Below are positions 1-5,226 of a stretch of DNA of 6,712 bases, one piece after another. Both the position numbers and the translations under genes were made by a program. Position 1 is the stretch's first letter; every line of letters begins with the position of its first letter. Origin of the DNA: Burkholderiales bacterium RIFCSPHIGHO2_12_FULL_61_11 (GTDB lineage: Bacteria; Pseudomonadota; Gammaproteobacteria; Burkholderiales; Burkholderiaceae_C); the NCBI GenBank assembly GCA_001770785.1, contig MERZ01000143.1:3617-10328 (forward strand). The letters run 5' to 3'. The notes below the pieces were generated by a model. The model was not told where the DNA came from. It ran no database searches and was given only the letters and a program-made list of their open reading frames with translations.

Positions 1-1160
1 AACGTGGCCAGCTCTTGCAAACCAATGGCCTGTGCACCATGGCGCAGGGGGATGCGTTCAGTGCCCGGGTACACCACGTAGCGCTGCTCAATCTGCAGGT
101 CATCACAGGCCAGGGCAAAACCTTTTTCCGGGCTGGGCGCCATTGAGCGCTTGACCTCGATGGCGATCTCCGGGCGCCCGCCTTTCTCAAACAGAAGATC
201 GATTTCGGCGCCGACCTGGGTACGGTAGAAATAGGGCACCCGTCGGCTGCCCGCCGCCTGAATCAGGTTCTCGATGCAGTGGCCTTCAAAGCTCAGGCCG
301 CAGACCGGGTGGCCCAGCAGATCATTCAGGGATTCAAGCTCCAGCAGCCCGTGCAGGATACCACTGTCACGCACATAGACTTTGGGGGACTTGACCAAGC
401 GCTTGCCGATGTTGCCGCCCCAAGGGCGCAAACGCCGCAACAGTTGCAGGTCGACGAGCAAGTCGATGTAGCGATCGATGGTGGGGTTAGCCACGCCCAG
501 CGCGCCGGCGATGCGGGATTGGTTGAGCATACCGCCTTGGCTGTGGGCCATCATGGTCCACAGGCGGCTGATGGTCTCGGCGGGCAAGCGGGGGGCGAAC
601 ATCGGCACGTCGCGCTCCAGATAACTGCGGATGAAGTCACGTCGCCAGTCCAGACTCTGGATATCGTCGGGCGCCAGCAGGCTGTCAGGAAAACCGCCGC
701 GCAGCCAAAGGGTGTTGGCCGGGATGCCGGCTTGGTGGGTCTCATAGATGTTCAGCGGGGCAATGTCGAGATAGGCCACGCGCCCGGCCAGCGATTCGCT
801 GGACTGGCGCATCAAATCCAGGGCGGCCGAGCCCACCAGCAAAAACTGACCGCTACGCTGCCCGGCTTGCCGGTTGTCGTCGATGATGCCGCGCAAGACT
901 TCAAACACACCGGGGACGCGGTGAATTTCATCCATGATCACCAGTTTGCCTTGCTGGGCGCGCAAGTAACTGTCGGCGTCGTCGAGTCTAAGCCGGTCGG
1001 CCGGGCGCTCAAGATCAAGGTACACGGCGCCGCCGGGCCAGTCTCGTGCAATTTGCCTGGCCAGCGTGGTTTTGCCGACTTGACGCGGCCCCAGCAGCAC
1101 CACGGCGGGGGTCTGGAGCAGTTTTTGGCGGACGGTGGCTTCAGCTTGGCGGGTAATCAT
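1..1160 (-). CDS. AAA+ ATPase with C-terminal DUF4143 domain (C-terminal end cut by window edge)
   Basis: The minus strand is open from an ATG at 1160 to the left edge, giving 386 residues with no stop. Seen: Walker A GPRQVGKT at residues 24-31, Walker B LVIMDE at 73-78, a sensor-like LVGSA at 108-112 and a possible arginine finger in SLAGRV (123-128). The DUF4143 signatures LRGGFPDSLLA (153-163) and YLERDVP (180-186) follow, then a winged-helix-like stretch near 207-245. Near the C-terminus E319-x-D321 and E335-x-K337 match the PD-(D/E)xK nuclease-fold pattern usual in DUF4143. The family is usually about 380-420 residues, so little is missing. Its cellular role is poorly defined; ATP hydrolysis is inferred from intact motifs. 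The start is supported by the family-typical N-terminus (MITRQAEATVRQKLL before PAVVLLGPRQ), although no Shine-Dalgarno sequence precedes it. It is a single gene, divergent from nothing convincing. Confidence 0.93.
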   Translation of the reverse strand, partial: MITRQAEATVRQKLLQTPAVVLLGPRQVGKTTLARQIARDWPGGAVYLDLERPADRLRLDDADSYLRAQQGKLVIMDEIHRVPGVFEVLRGIIDDNRQAGQRSGQFLLVGSAALDLMRQSSESLAGRVAYLDIAPLNIYETHQAGIPANTLWLRGGFPDSLLAPDDIQSLDWRRDFIRSYLERDVPMFAPRLPAETISRLWTMMAHSQGGMLNQSRIAGALGVANPTIDRYIDLLVDLQLLRRLRPWGGNIGKRLVKSPKVYVRDSGILHGLLELESLNDLLGHPVCGLSFEGHCIENLIQAAGSRRVPYFYRTQVGAEIDLLFEKGGRPEIAIEVKRSMAPSPEKGFALACDDLQIEQRYVVYPGTERIPLRHGAQAIGLQELAT

Positions 1161-1161
1161 T

Positions 1162-1196
1162 ATTGTAATTTTAACAACAAATATACAAATTACAAT
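1162..1196. repeat. Perfect 10-bp inverted repeat, candidate operator of the ATPase gene
   Basis: ATTGTAATTT at 1162-1171 is exactly repeated in inverted form as AAATTACAAT at 1187-1196, with a 15-bp spacer. The inner arm begins one base from the ATG of the ATPase, and both arms overlap its predicted promoter boxes. A symmetrical arrangement of this size in a strongly AT-rich island is typical of a repressor site. The binding protein is unknown; autoregulation is only a guess. Confidence 0.6.
1168..1195 (-). promoter_or_regulatory. Candidate sigma-70 promoter of the ATPase gene
   Basis: On the minus strand TTGTAA (1195-1190) is followed after 16 bp by TAAAAT (1173-1168). Only seven bases separate the -10 box from the ATG at 1160, so transcription would begin at or next to the start codon and the mRNA would be essentially leaderless. 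This fits the absence of a Shine-Dalgarno sequence. A second possible -10 box, TATATT (1185-1180), lacks a good -35 partner. Confidence 0.45.
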
Positions 1197-1495
1197 GTTT
1201 ATGCAGCCATCATCAAGAGCGGTGTTTGCCGCCGCCAAATGATATCCTGGTCAAAATGTGGCTCGCTTCCCTCCCACGCCAATGTCCGACATTGCCACTT
1301 CCCCTGTGCGCGCCCTGGTCGGGTTCTACGAGGCGAGTGACCTGGGGTGGGCATACAGGATTTTCCGCAGGTCACGCAGGCGCTGGCGGTTTGTGGCACG
1401 GCCGGCGGTGATACGCGGGCCGGCAGGACGAGCGCTGAAACGAAGATCGAATTTTGTCACCCGATTTCCGAAAAGATCCAGAATCAAACGACAAA
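1197..1495. other. Gene-poor interval between the ATPase and crystallin genes
   Basis: Apart from the possible NTF2-like stub, several overlapping open frames occur on both strands. None has a convincing ribosome binding site, family resemblance or balanced composition. I see no RNA gene, mobile element end or further strong inverted repeat here. Confidence 0.5.
1282..1335 (+). pseudogene. Possible 5' stub of an NTF2-like (SnoaL-fold) gene
   Basis: From the ATG at 1282 the plus strand reads MSDIATSPVRALVGFYE. This resembles, from memory, the N-terminus of small NTF2-like proteins in Burkholderiales, which begin with a short polar segment and then S-P-(L/V)-R-x-L-V-x-F-(Y/F)-E. After about 18 codons the similarity stops and the frame becomes arginine-rich and unconvincing, running on to 1566. 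No ribosome binding site is evident. If real, this is a truncated remnant whose remainder was lost at a rearrangement. The short match could be chance. Confidence 0.22.
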
Positions 1496-1513
1496 ACGGC
1501 CCCGAAGGACCGT
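1491..1513 (-). terminator. Rho-independent terminator of the crystallin/glycine-zipper gene
   Basis: On the minus strand ACGGTCC (1513-1507) pairs with GGGCCGT (1502-1496) around a TTCG tetraloop, with one G-T pair in a 7-bp stem. It is followed by the T-rich tail TTTGTCGTTT. The C(UUCG)G loop is an especially stable hairpin loop. The stem starts 24 bp past the stop codon at 1538, as expected for a terminator of that gene. Confidence 0.8.
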
Positions 1514-1537
1514 CCTGCTCTGCCATTGCGACAGGCG

Positions 1538-2626
1538 TTACTTGCGGGGCTCACCCTGCTCGTTGACGGTCACTGTAGGTCCGGGCGGAGCGGTCATCTG
1601 AATGCGATGCTCCTGGCCCCGGAAGTTATAGGTGACATCCCAATATTCGGGTCGGGCCTGGCTGGGTACGCTTTGGCAACGCTGGACGTCTTGCGTAGAT
1701 GCCTGCTGCCCGTTGCCGACGTTGGCACCCACCGCAGCCCCTGCGATAACGCCGCCGACCGTGGCGAGATCCTTGCCGGTTCCGCCACCCACCTGGTGAC
1801 CAAGAATGCCGCCGATGATGCCGCCGACAATGGCTCCGGGCACGTTGGTGCTGCTTCGATCTTGAGGGACTTGCTCACGCTCGACCCAGCATCGCTGCTC
1901 GGGTGTTCCGACCACCGCGCGCACTGAAGTAACGTTCGCCTCGTACAGCCTTTCGTCGTTGCGCCGACGGAAGTCGGGGACCGCAACAGGACGCTGGTCA
2001 TCGCTGCGCCCGTTCCGGGCCACCGCCCGCACCGACGAAACGCGGTCGTTCAAGCCCATCGCGGCCAAGGACGGATACCGGCCCGGGCGCAAGATGGCAC
2101 ACCGACCGCTGAATCGAACGTCTTCGCAAACCTCCCACGGCGCGCCGACAACATCGACTGACGAAGCGCGGTTATTGAAGCCCTGGCGCTCGAAGTTTGC
2201 GACCGGCCTGTCTGTTGTGAAAGACCGGCCTCTAAAATCTTCACGTTCGTAAAAGGTGGCCTGCGCGGCCACCGGAGCGGGCGCATAACGCTGGTCATCG
2301 ATGCGCGCGTTCCTGCTCACGGCCCGCACCGACGAAACGCGGTCGTTCAAGCCCATTGCGGCCAGCGACGGATAACGGCCCGGGCGCAAGACGACACACC
2401 GGCCGCTGAACCGAACGTCTTCGCAAACCTCCCACCGGTCGCCCACAACCTCGACCGACGAGGCTCGGTTGTTGAAGCCGTTGCGCTCAAGGTTGCCAAT
2501 CTGCCTCCCAGTGGTGAAAGACTGGCCTTGAAAGCCTTCACGCTCGTAAAAGGTGACCTGTGCGAGCGCCTGGGTGGCAATGGCCATCGCGGCCACCGCC
2601 AATGCGTTTCTCAATAGTGCTTTCAT
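1538..2626 (-). CDS. Secreted tandem beta-gamma-crystallin protein with C-terminal glycine-zipper domain
   Basis: The product is 362 residues. A Sec signal peptide covers residues 1-22 (cleavage after ALA). Two beta-gamma-crystallin domains follow at about 24-103 and 123-202. Each has two Greek-key halves and each half carries the microbial calcium-site pattern N-(N/D)-x-x-S-S: NNRASS at 52 and 151, NDRVSS at 94 and 193. A spacer with a leftover VTSVRAV piece (232-238) leads to a glycine zipper at 264-304 (GAIVGGIIGGILG then GGVIAGAAVGANVG), as in 17-kDa-antigen/SlyB-like outer-membrane proteins, and a 60-residue polar tail. Known: glycine zippers pack in or at membranes and microbial crystallin domains bind calcium. 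Inferred: a calcium-stabilised envelope protein. The start is supported by AGGAA seven bases before the ATG. There is no lipobox. Its terminator is at 1491-1513. The promoter is not clear. Confidence 0.9.
   Translation of the reverse strand: MKALLRNALAVAAMAIATQALAQVTFYEREGFQGQSFTTGRQIGNLERNGFNNRASSVEVVGDRWEVCEDVRFSGRCVVLRPGRYPSLAAMGLNDRVSSVRAVSRNARIDDQRYAPAPVAAQATFYEREDFRGRSFTTDRPVANFERQGFNNRASSVDVVGAPWEVCEDVRFSGRCAILRPGRYPSLAAMGLNDRVSSVRAVARNGRSDDQRPVAVPDFRRRNDERLYEANVTSVRAVVGTPEQRCWVEREQVPQDRSSTNVPGAIVGGIIGGILGHQVGGGTGKDLATVGGVIAGAAVGANVGNGQQASTQDVQRCQSVPSQARPEYWDVTYNFRGQEHRIQMTAPPGPTVTVNEQGEPRK
2036..2560 (-). repeat. 297-bp tandem duplication inside the crystallin gene
   Basis: The two crystallin domains are offset by exactly 99 codons (297 bp). 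By eye 65 of 80 aligned residues are identical, and in the second Greek key 37 of 39. The DNA is also nearly the same: the stretch around 2034-2095 recurs at 2331-2392 with only a few substitutions. This points to a tandem intragenic duplication, with the second Greek key either conserved strongly or homogenised by recombination. Boundaries are approximate. Confidence 0.85.
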
Positions 2627-3073
2627 TGATAATTCCTGTAGAGAGTTGTGGTCGGCAGCAAATCCTCAAATTACCTGTACGGGTACCCGAGAAGCGCCAA
2701 GTAGCTGATACGTGAACTTACCATCGGACCTTATTTCGCCATGTAGGACGATCCCACGATTACCTGTCCGAATATGCGGGCGCAGTTGGGCTACGTCCGG
2801 TTCCGCAGCACTTTCGTAAAAGTAATCAAAGGAATTTGGGGGGAAGTCTCCACTTCTCCACTTAAATTCAATTTCTGACGAGAGCCGCGTGCAAGTGGTT
2901 CAGCCTCGCCGACCGAGCGGCGACAATCTAGCCCTAACACCCAAGGCGAACCCCCCGCATGAAACCACCTCGCAGACGCCAATCTTTCGTTGAAGAGGGC
3001 CTGAACGATACGGTGGTTCGCCAACTGATGAATGGCAAAGAGGCCAGCCATCACCAACCTCAAGAGCAGCAAC
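2627..3073. other. Interval between the crystallin gene and the zinc-ribbon gene
   Basis: This 447-bp interval holds the start-less minus-strand frame described separately and the CGGGTACCCG palindrome at 2680-2689 inside it. It also holds the inverted repeat TCGCCG/CGGCGA at 2906-2923 and the longer-spaced GGCGAACC (2945-2952) with GGTTCGCC (3015-3022). A weak plus-strand promoter is conceivable (TTCAGC at 2899-2904, 17 bp, GACAAT at 2922-2927). No complete gene is supported between 2903 and 3073. Confidence 0.5.
2666..2899 (-). pseudogene. Start-less reading frame, probable C-terminal remnant of a small gene
   Basis: The minus strand is open for 77 codons between an in-frame TGA at 2900-2902 and a TGA at 2666-2668, but contains no ATG, GTG or TTG. 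The translation nevertheless looks like folded protein: it includes EIEFKWRSGDFPPNSFDYFY, then EPDVAQLRPHI, GNRGIVLHGEI and SDGKFTYQLLGASRVPV. Codons such as AGA, ATA, CTA, GTA and AAT are frequent, unlike the GC-rich neighbours, which suggests a foreign origin. I do not recognise the family. It lies 39 bp upstream of the crystallin start on the same strand. It may be an N-terminally deleted or frameshifted gene, or start at a non-standard codon such as the ATT at 2870-2872. Confidence 0.45.
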
Positions 3074-3325
3074 ATGACCCAGGACCTGAACCGACAGAAC
3101 GAATTGAAGAAGATGGAGCTGTGCGATTCGTGCGCCGGCATCCAGCGCAACTGGCGCCGCGCCCCGGGGCATCCCGAGCTGGTGCAAGGCGACAACCGCC
3201 AGGAAAAGCGCGGCAACCATCTGGTCACCATCACCAAGTACCGCTGTGACCGCTGCGGCACCGCGTGGGAGTACGAGAACGACAAGGCCAACCTGCACGC
3301 GGGTTGGTCGGTGGTGGGCCGATAG
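3074..3325 (+). CDS. Small zinc-ribbon protein of unknown function
   Basis: The product is 83 residues, cytoplasmic by composition, with no signal peptide or membrane segment. Two Cys-x-x-Cys knuckles, CDSC (17-20) and CDRC (58-61), are separated by 37 residues, the layout of a four-cysteine zinc ribbon. The segment between is basic (NWRRAPGHPE and GDNRQEKRGNH), and the second knuckle is followed by GTAWEYEND, which recalls the strand after the second knuckle in many zinc ribbons. The ATG at 3074 is chosen because AAGAG lies seven bases before it. An in-frame ATG at 3032 would add 14 residues but lacks a ribosome binding site, and a later ATG at 3113 would leave only three residues before the first cysteine. 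It stands alone on the plus strand between two minus-strand genes. Metal binding is inferred; nucleic-acid or protein binding cannot be told apart. Confidence 0.72.
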   Translation: MTQDLNRQNELKKMELCDSCAGIQRNWRRAPGHPELVQGDNRQEKRGNHLVTITKYRCDRCGTAWEYENDKANLHAGWSVVGR

Positions 3326-3489
3326 ACGGCGCTCGCTTTTTCTTGCCCCGAACTGGAGCCTGATCTGGTTGAAGTCTTATGACTTTTCAGCTTGCGCCGC
3401 GTGAGCCCAGCTTGTCAAATACGGCTCATCTGCACCCAGCATGATCCCGCTACAGCAAATCTGCATCTGGCCATGCCCAGACCGGCCTT

Positions 3490-3810
3490 CTACCTGCGGC
3501 TCGGATCGTTGGGCTGGCGATCCCGCCGGTTGCGCACGCCGTCGCCGTCGCGGTCGCGATCCACGCGGTTAGGGATGCCGTCGCGATCCAGGTCGCGCCC
3601 GCCGTGGCGCGGACCGGGGCGGACCCGGTCGTAGCTTCTCGGGTAAGCGTGCGGGTAGCCGCCGTAGCGATATACTCCGCCGCCATAGATGTACACGGGC
3701 GGCGCCACCACATAAGGCTCAACCACGCCATAGCTGTCATAAGCGGGCACCGGGTACACGGCGCAGCCGGACAAGCCGGCAGCGGCCAAAACCAGAAGAA
3801 GTGTTTTCAT
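3490..3810 (-). CDS. Lipoprotein with C-terminal aspartate-rich calcium-binding repeat
   Basis: The product is 106 residues. A lipoprotein signal peptide ends in the lipobox LSGC (13-16), so the mature protein should be lipid-anchored at C16; V18 at position +2 does not suggest inner-membrane retention. Residues 19-60 are rich in Tyr, Pro, Val and Gly (PPVYIYGGG, YRYGGYPHAYP). The tail carries DLDRDGIPNRVDRDRDGDGV (73-92) and then RNRRDRQPNDP, which follows the DxDxDGxxNxxD pattern of thrombospondin type-3/OmpA-linker repeats that bind calcium. The start at 3810 is fixed by AGGAGG four bases upstream and by the lipobox position; a longer open frame to 3966 would bury the signal peptide. Function unknown; a calcium-stabilised outer-membrane lipoprotein is inferred. 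It is divergent from the DUF1439 gene. Confidence 0.85.
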   Translation of the reverse strand: MKTLLLVLAAAGLSGCAVYPVPAYDSYGVVEPYVVAPPVYIYGGGVYRYGGYPHAYPRSYDRVRPGPRHGGRDLDRDGIPNRVDRDRDGDGVRNRRDRQPNDPSRR

Positions 3811-3825
3811 GAAGCCTCCTGACAA

Positions 3826-3844
3826 CCGGCAATGAAACTGCCGG
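3826..3844 (-). promoter_or_regulatory. Stem-loop in the leader of the lipoprotein gene
   Basis: CCGGCA (3826-3831) and TGCCGG (3839-3844) form a 6-bp perfect stem with a 7-nt loop. On the minus strand the hairpin ends about six bases upstream of the AGGAGG ribosome binding site of the lipoprotein gene. It may tune translation or protect the 5' end. It has no T-run and is not a terminator. Confidence 0.35.
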
Positions 3845-3968
3845 ACAAACTTATTGGGCGCGAGGCAGGTATCGCTGGTGTGTAGGCTGTTGGAAAAGAT
3901 GTGTCGGCCCGTTACCAAATGTGCCTGCAACAAGCGATGCACAATGGCCTCTCCAACGGAGGACATGG

Positions 3969-4538
3969 ATGAAACGCAGAGGCTTGTTGACAGTGCCGAT
4001 CTGGCTGGCGCTGGGTGGGGCCGCCCGTTCGGCCTTGCCGGACGCGCGTGGCCAGGCTGGCTACACGGTGTCGGCCGAACAACTGCAGCTGGCCGTGGCG
4101 CGGCGTTTCCCGCTGCGTTACCCGGTGGGCGGGCTGCTTGATCTGAACGTGCAGGCGCCGCGCCTGCGCTTGCTGCCAGAGCTGAACCGCCTGGGAACCG
4201 AGATGGAGGTGCAGGCCCGTGGCCCAGCCCTCAGGCGCAGCTACACCGGCATGTTCGATCTGGATTTTGCGCTGCGTTACGAAGCCAGCGACCAGACGAT
4301 ACGCGCCCATCAGCTGCGGGTTAATTCGCTGCGCTTTGCCGGCCTGCCGCCGGGCCCGTCCGAACTGCTCAATGCCTACGGCCCGGCACTGGCCGAGCAG
4401 ACCCTGCGCGAAGTCGTCTTGCACCAGCTGCGCCCGCAGGATCTGGCGCTTCCCGATGGCTTGGGATTGCAGCCCGACAGCATCACGGTCACGCCCCAGG
4501 GGCTGCTGATCGGCTTCGTGGCAAAACCGCTGCGCTAA
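3969..4538 (+). CDS. Exported DUF1439 family protein
   Basis: The product is 189 residues. An N-terminal signal (MKRRGLLTVPIWLALGGAAR) has a double arginine before a hydrophobic core, so Sec or possibly Tat export is likely, with cleavage near residue 21-22. No lipobox cysteine is seen, unlike the E. coli relative YceB, which is a lipoprotein. The mature part is typical of DUF1439: YTVSAEQLQLAVARRFPLRY near residues 32-51, beta-rich repeats, a conserved middle LRYEASDQTIRAHQLRVNSL and a C-terminal LRPQDLALPDGLGLQPDSIT. The family is thought to have a lipid-binding-like beta/helix fold, but no function is established. The ATG at 3969 is chosen because GGAGG at 3958-3962 sits six bases before it; the upstream ATG at 3921 would place 16 polar residues ahead of the signal. 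It is divergent from the lipoprotein gene, 158 bp away. Confidence 0.88.
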   Translation: MKRRGLLTVPIWLALGGAARSALPDARGQAGYTVSAEQLQLAVARRFPLRYPVGGLLDLNVQAPRLRLLPELNRLGTEMEVQARGPALRRSYTGMFDLDFALRYEASDQTIRAHQLRVNSLRFAGLPPGPSELLNAYGPALAEQTLREVVLHQLRPQDLALPDGLGLQPDSITVTPQGLLIGFVAKPLR

Positions 4539-4572
4539 GATATTTCGGGCCGTTGCATCATTCTGTCGAATC

Positions 4573-4605
4573 GCGGGCCTTCCGCCCCCTTTTTTGGGCG
4601 GCCGC
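4573..4605 (+). terminator. Stem-loop downstream of the DUF1439 gene, possible terminator
   Basis: CCGCCC (4582-4587) pairs with GGGCGG (4596-4601) around an 8-base loop CCTTTTTT, and flanking GCGG (4573-4576) can pair with CCGC (4602-4605). It begins about 35 bp past the DUF1439 stop. The six T residues sit in the loop rather than after the stem. An alternative short hairpin GCGG-GCCTT-CCGC at 4573-4585 is followed by CCCC and T6. Termination here is plausible but not canonical. Confidence 0.35.
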
Positions 4606-4652
4606 AGTGGATTTAGCCGATGGGGCGGAGGCAAGATTTCCCCGGTGAATTG

Positions 4653-4682
4653 TTGACATGCAACTCATGGCTTTCCCAAAAT
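4653..4682 (+). promoter_or_regulatory. Candidate sigma-70 promoter of the VOC gene cluster
   Basis: A perfect TTGACA (4653-4658) is followed after 18 bp by CAAAAT (4677-4682), matching four of six -10 bases. Transcription from here would give a leader of roughly 95 bases before the first VOC gene. The -10 box is weak, so an activator or a different promoter nearer the gene is possible. Confidence 0.4.
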
Positions 4683-4785
4683 GGACACGGTCGGTTCCCT
4701 ATTGTTTACCATTGTTTTGCGGATGGCGGCGCAAACTTGGCGGAGCGCGCCACCCTTCAAGGCCTGCTGACATGGGAGCAATAAC

Positions 4786-5220
4786 ATGGCCGCCACCCAA
4801 ATCTTTGTCAATCTGCCGGTCAAAAACCTCGCCAGGTCGGTCGAGTTTTTCACCAAGCTCGGCTACAAGTTCGACCCGCAATTCACCGACGAGAACGCCA
4901 CCTGCATGATCGTCAGCGACAACATTTACGTGATGCTGCTGTTTGAAAAGTTTTTTCAAACCTTTACCAAAAAGCCAATCTGCGACGCAACGAAAAACAC
5001 CGAAGTGCTGCTGTGCCTGTCCTGCGAAAGTCGCGCCGAAGTGGATGAACAGGTTCGCAAGGCGGTCGCCGCTGGTGGCACGTCGCCCCGGGAACCGCAG
5101 GACCATGGCTTCATGTACGGGCATGGCTTTGAAGATCTGGATGGACATATCTGGGAACTGCTCTACTGGGAGCTGATCGACATGCAACCCGGCGCAGATA
5201 AAGCTTCTCCGAAGGAGTAA
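4786..5220 (+). CDS. VOC family protein, predicted lactoylglutathione lyase-like (COG3607 type)
   Basis: The product is 144 residues, a normal length for a single-chain VOC protein with two beta-alpha-beta-beta-beta modules. The first module opens with IFVNLPVKNLARSVEFFTKL (6-25) and includes PQFTDENATCMIV (31-43). The second ends in HGFMYGHGFEDLDGHIWELL, where DGHIWEL (119-125) carries the usual His/Glu metal-site region. The sequence closely fits a bacterial subgroup annotated as predicted lactoylglutathione lyases, but the substrate is unproven. The ATG is supported by GGGAG seven bases upstream. It is the first gene of a plus-strand VOC cluster, and its stop codon overlaps the ribosome binding site of the next gene, which implies coupling. 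Expected to be cytoplasmic. Confidence 0.92.
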   Translation: MAATQIFVNLPVKNLARSVEFFTKLGYKFDPQFTDENATCMIVSDNIYVMLLFEKFFQTFTKKPICDATKNTEVLLCLSCESRAEVDEQVRKAVAAGGTSPREPQDHGFMYGHGFEDLDGHIWELLYWELIDMQPGADKASPKE

Positions 5221-5226
5221 CAGCGT

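Noticed and set aside
279..1340. Long plus-strand open frame (353 codons) opposite the ATPase
   Set aside because: It lies antisense to a gene with clear Walker and DUF4143 motifs; its own sequence is low-complexity in Ala, Gly, Gln and Val, has no family resemblance and no good start.
2680..2689. CGGGTACCCG palindrome as an operator for the crystallin gene
   Set aside because: A single 10-bp palindrome inside a protein-like frame, with no promoter boxes recognisable around it.
2928..3022. Possible integron attC site near GCCCTAAC and GGTTCGCC
   Set aside because: Neither a proper RYYYAAC box nor a matching GTTRRRY box is present at the expected spacing, and no integrase is in the window.
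2791..3298. Minus-strand open frames opposite the zinc-ribbon gene
   Set aside because: They are antisense shadows of the CxxC-bearing gene; the part below 2900 is in a different frame from the protein-like start-less reading frame.
3371..3388. AAGTC-TTAT-GACTT hairpin with TTTT as a terminator of the zinc-ribbon gene
   Set aside because: The stem is only five mostly weak base pairs, and the T-run overlaps the stem; too weak to annotate.
3811..3966. N-terminal extension of the lipoprotein to an ATG at 3966
   Set aside because: It would place 52 residues before a textbook lipoprotein signal peptide that has its own strong AGGAGG.
3912..4634. Minus-strand 240-codon open frame opposite the DUF1439 gene
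   Set aside because: It is antisense to the DUF1439 gene, lacks domain features and is explained by GC-rich third positions.
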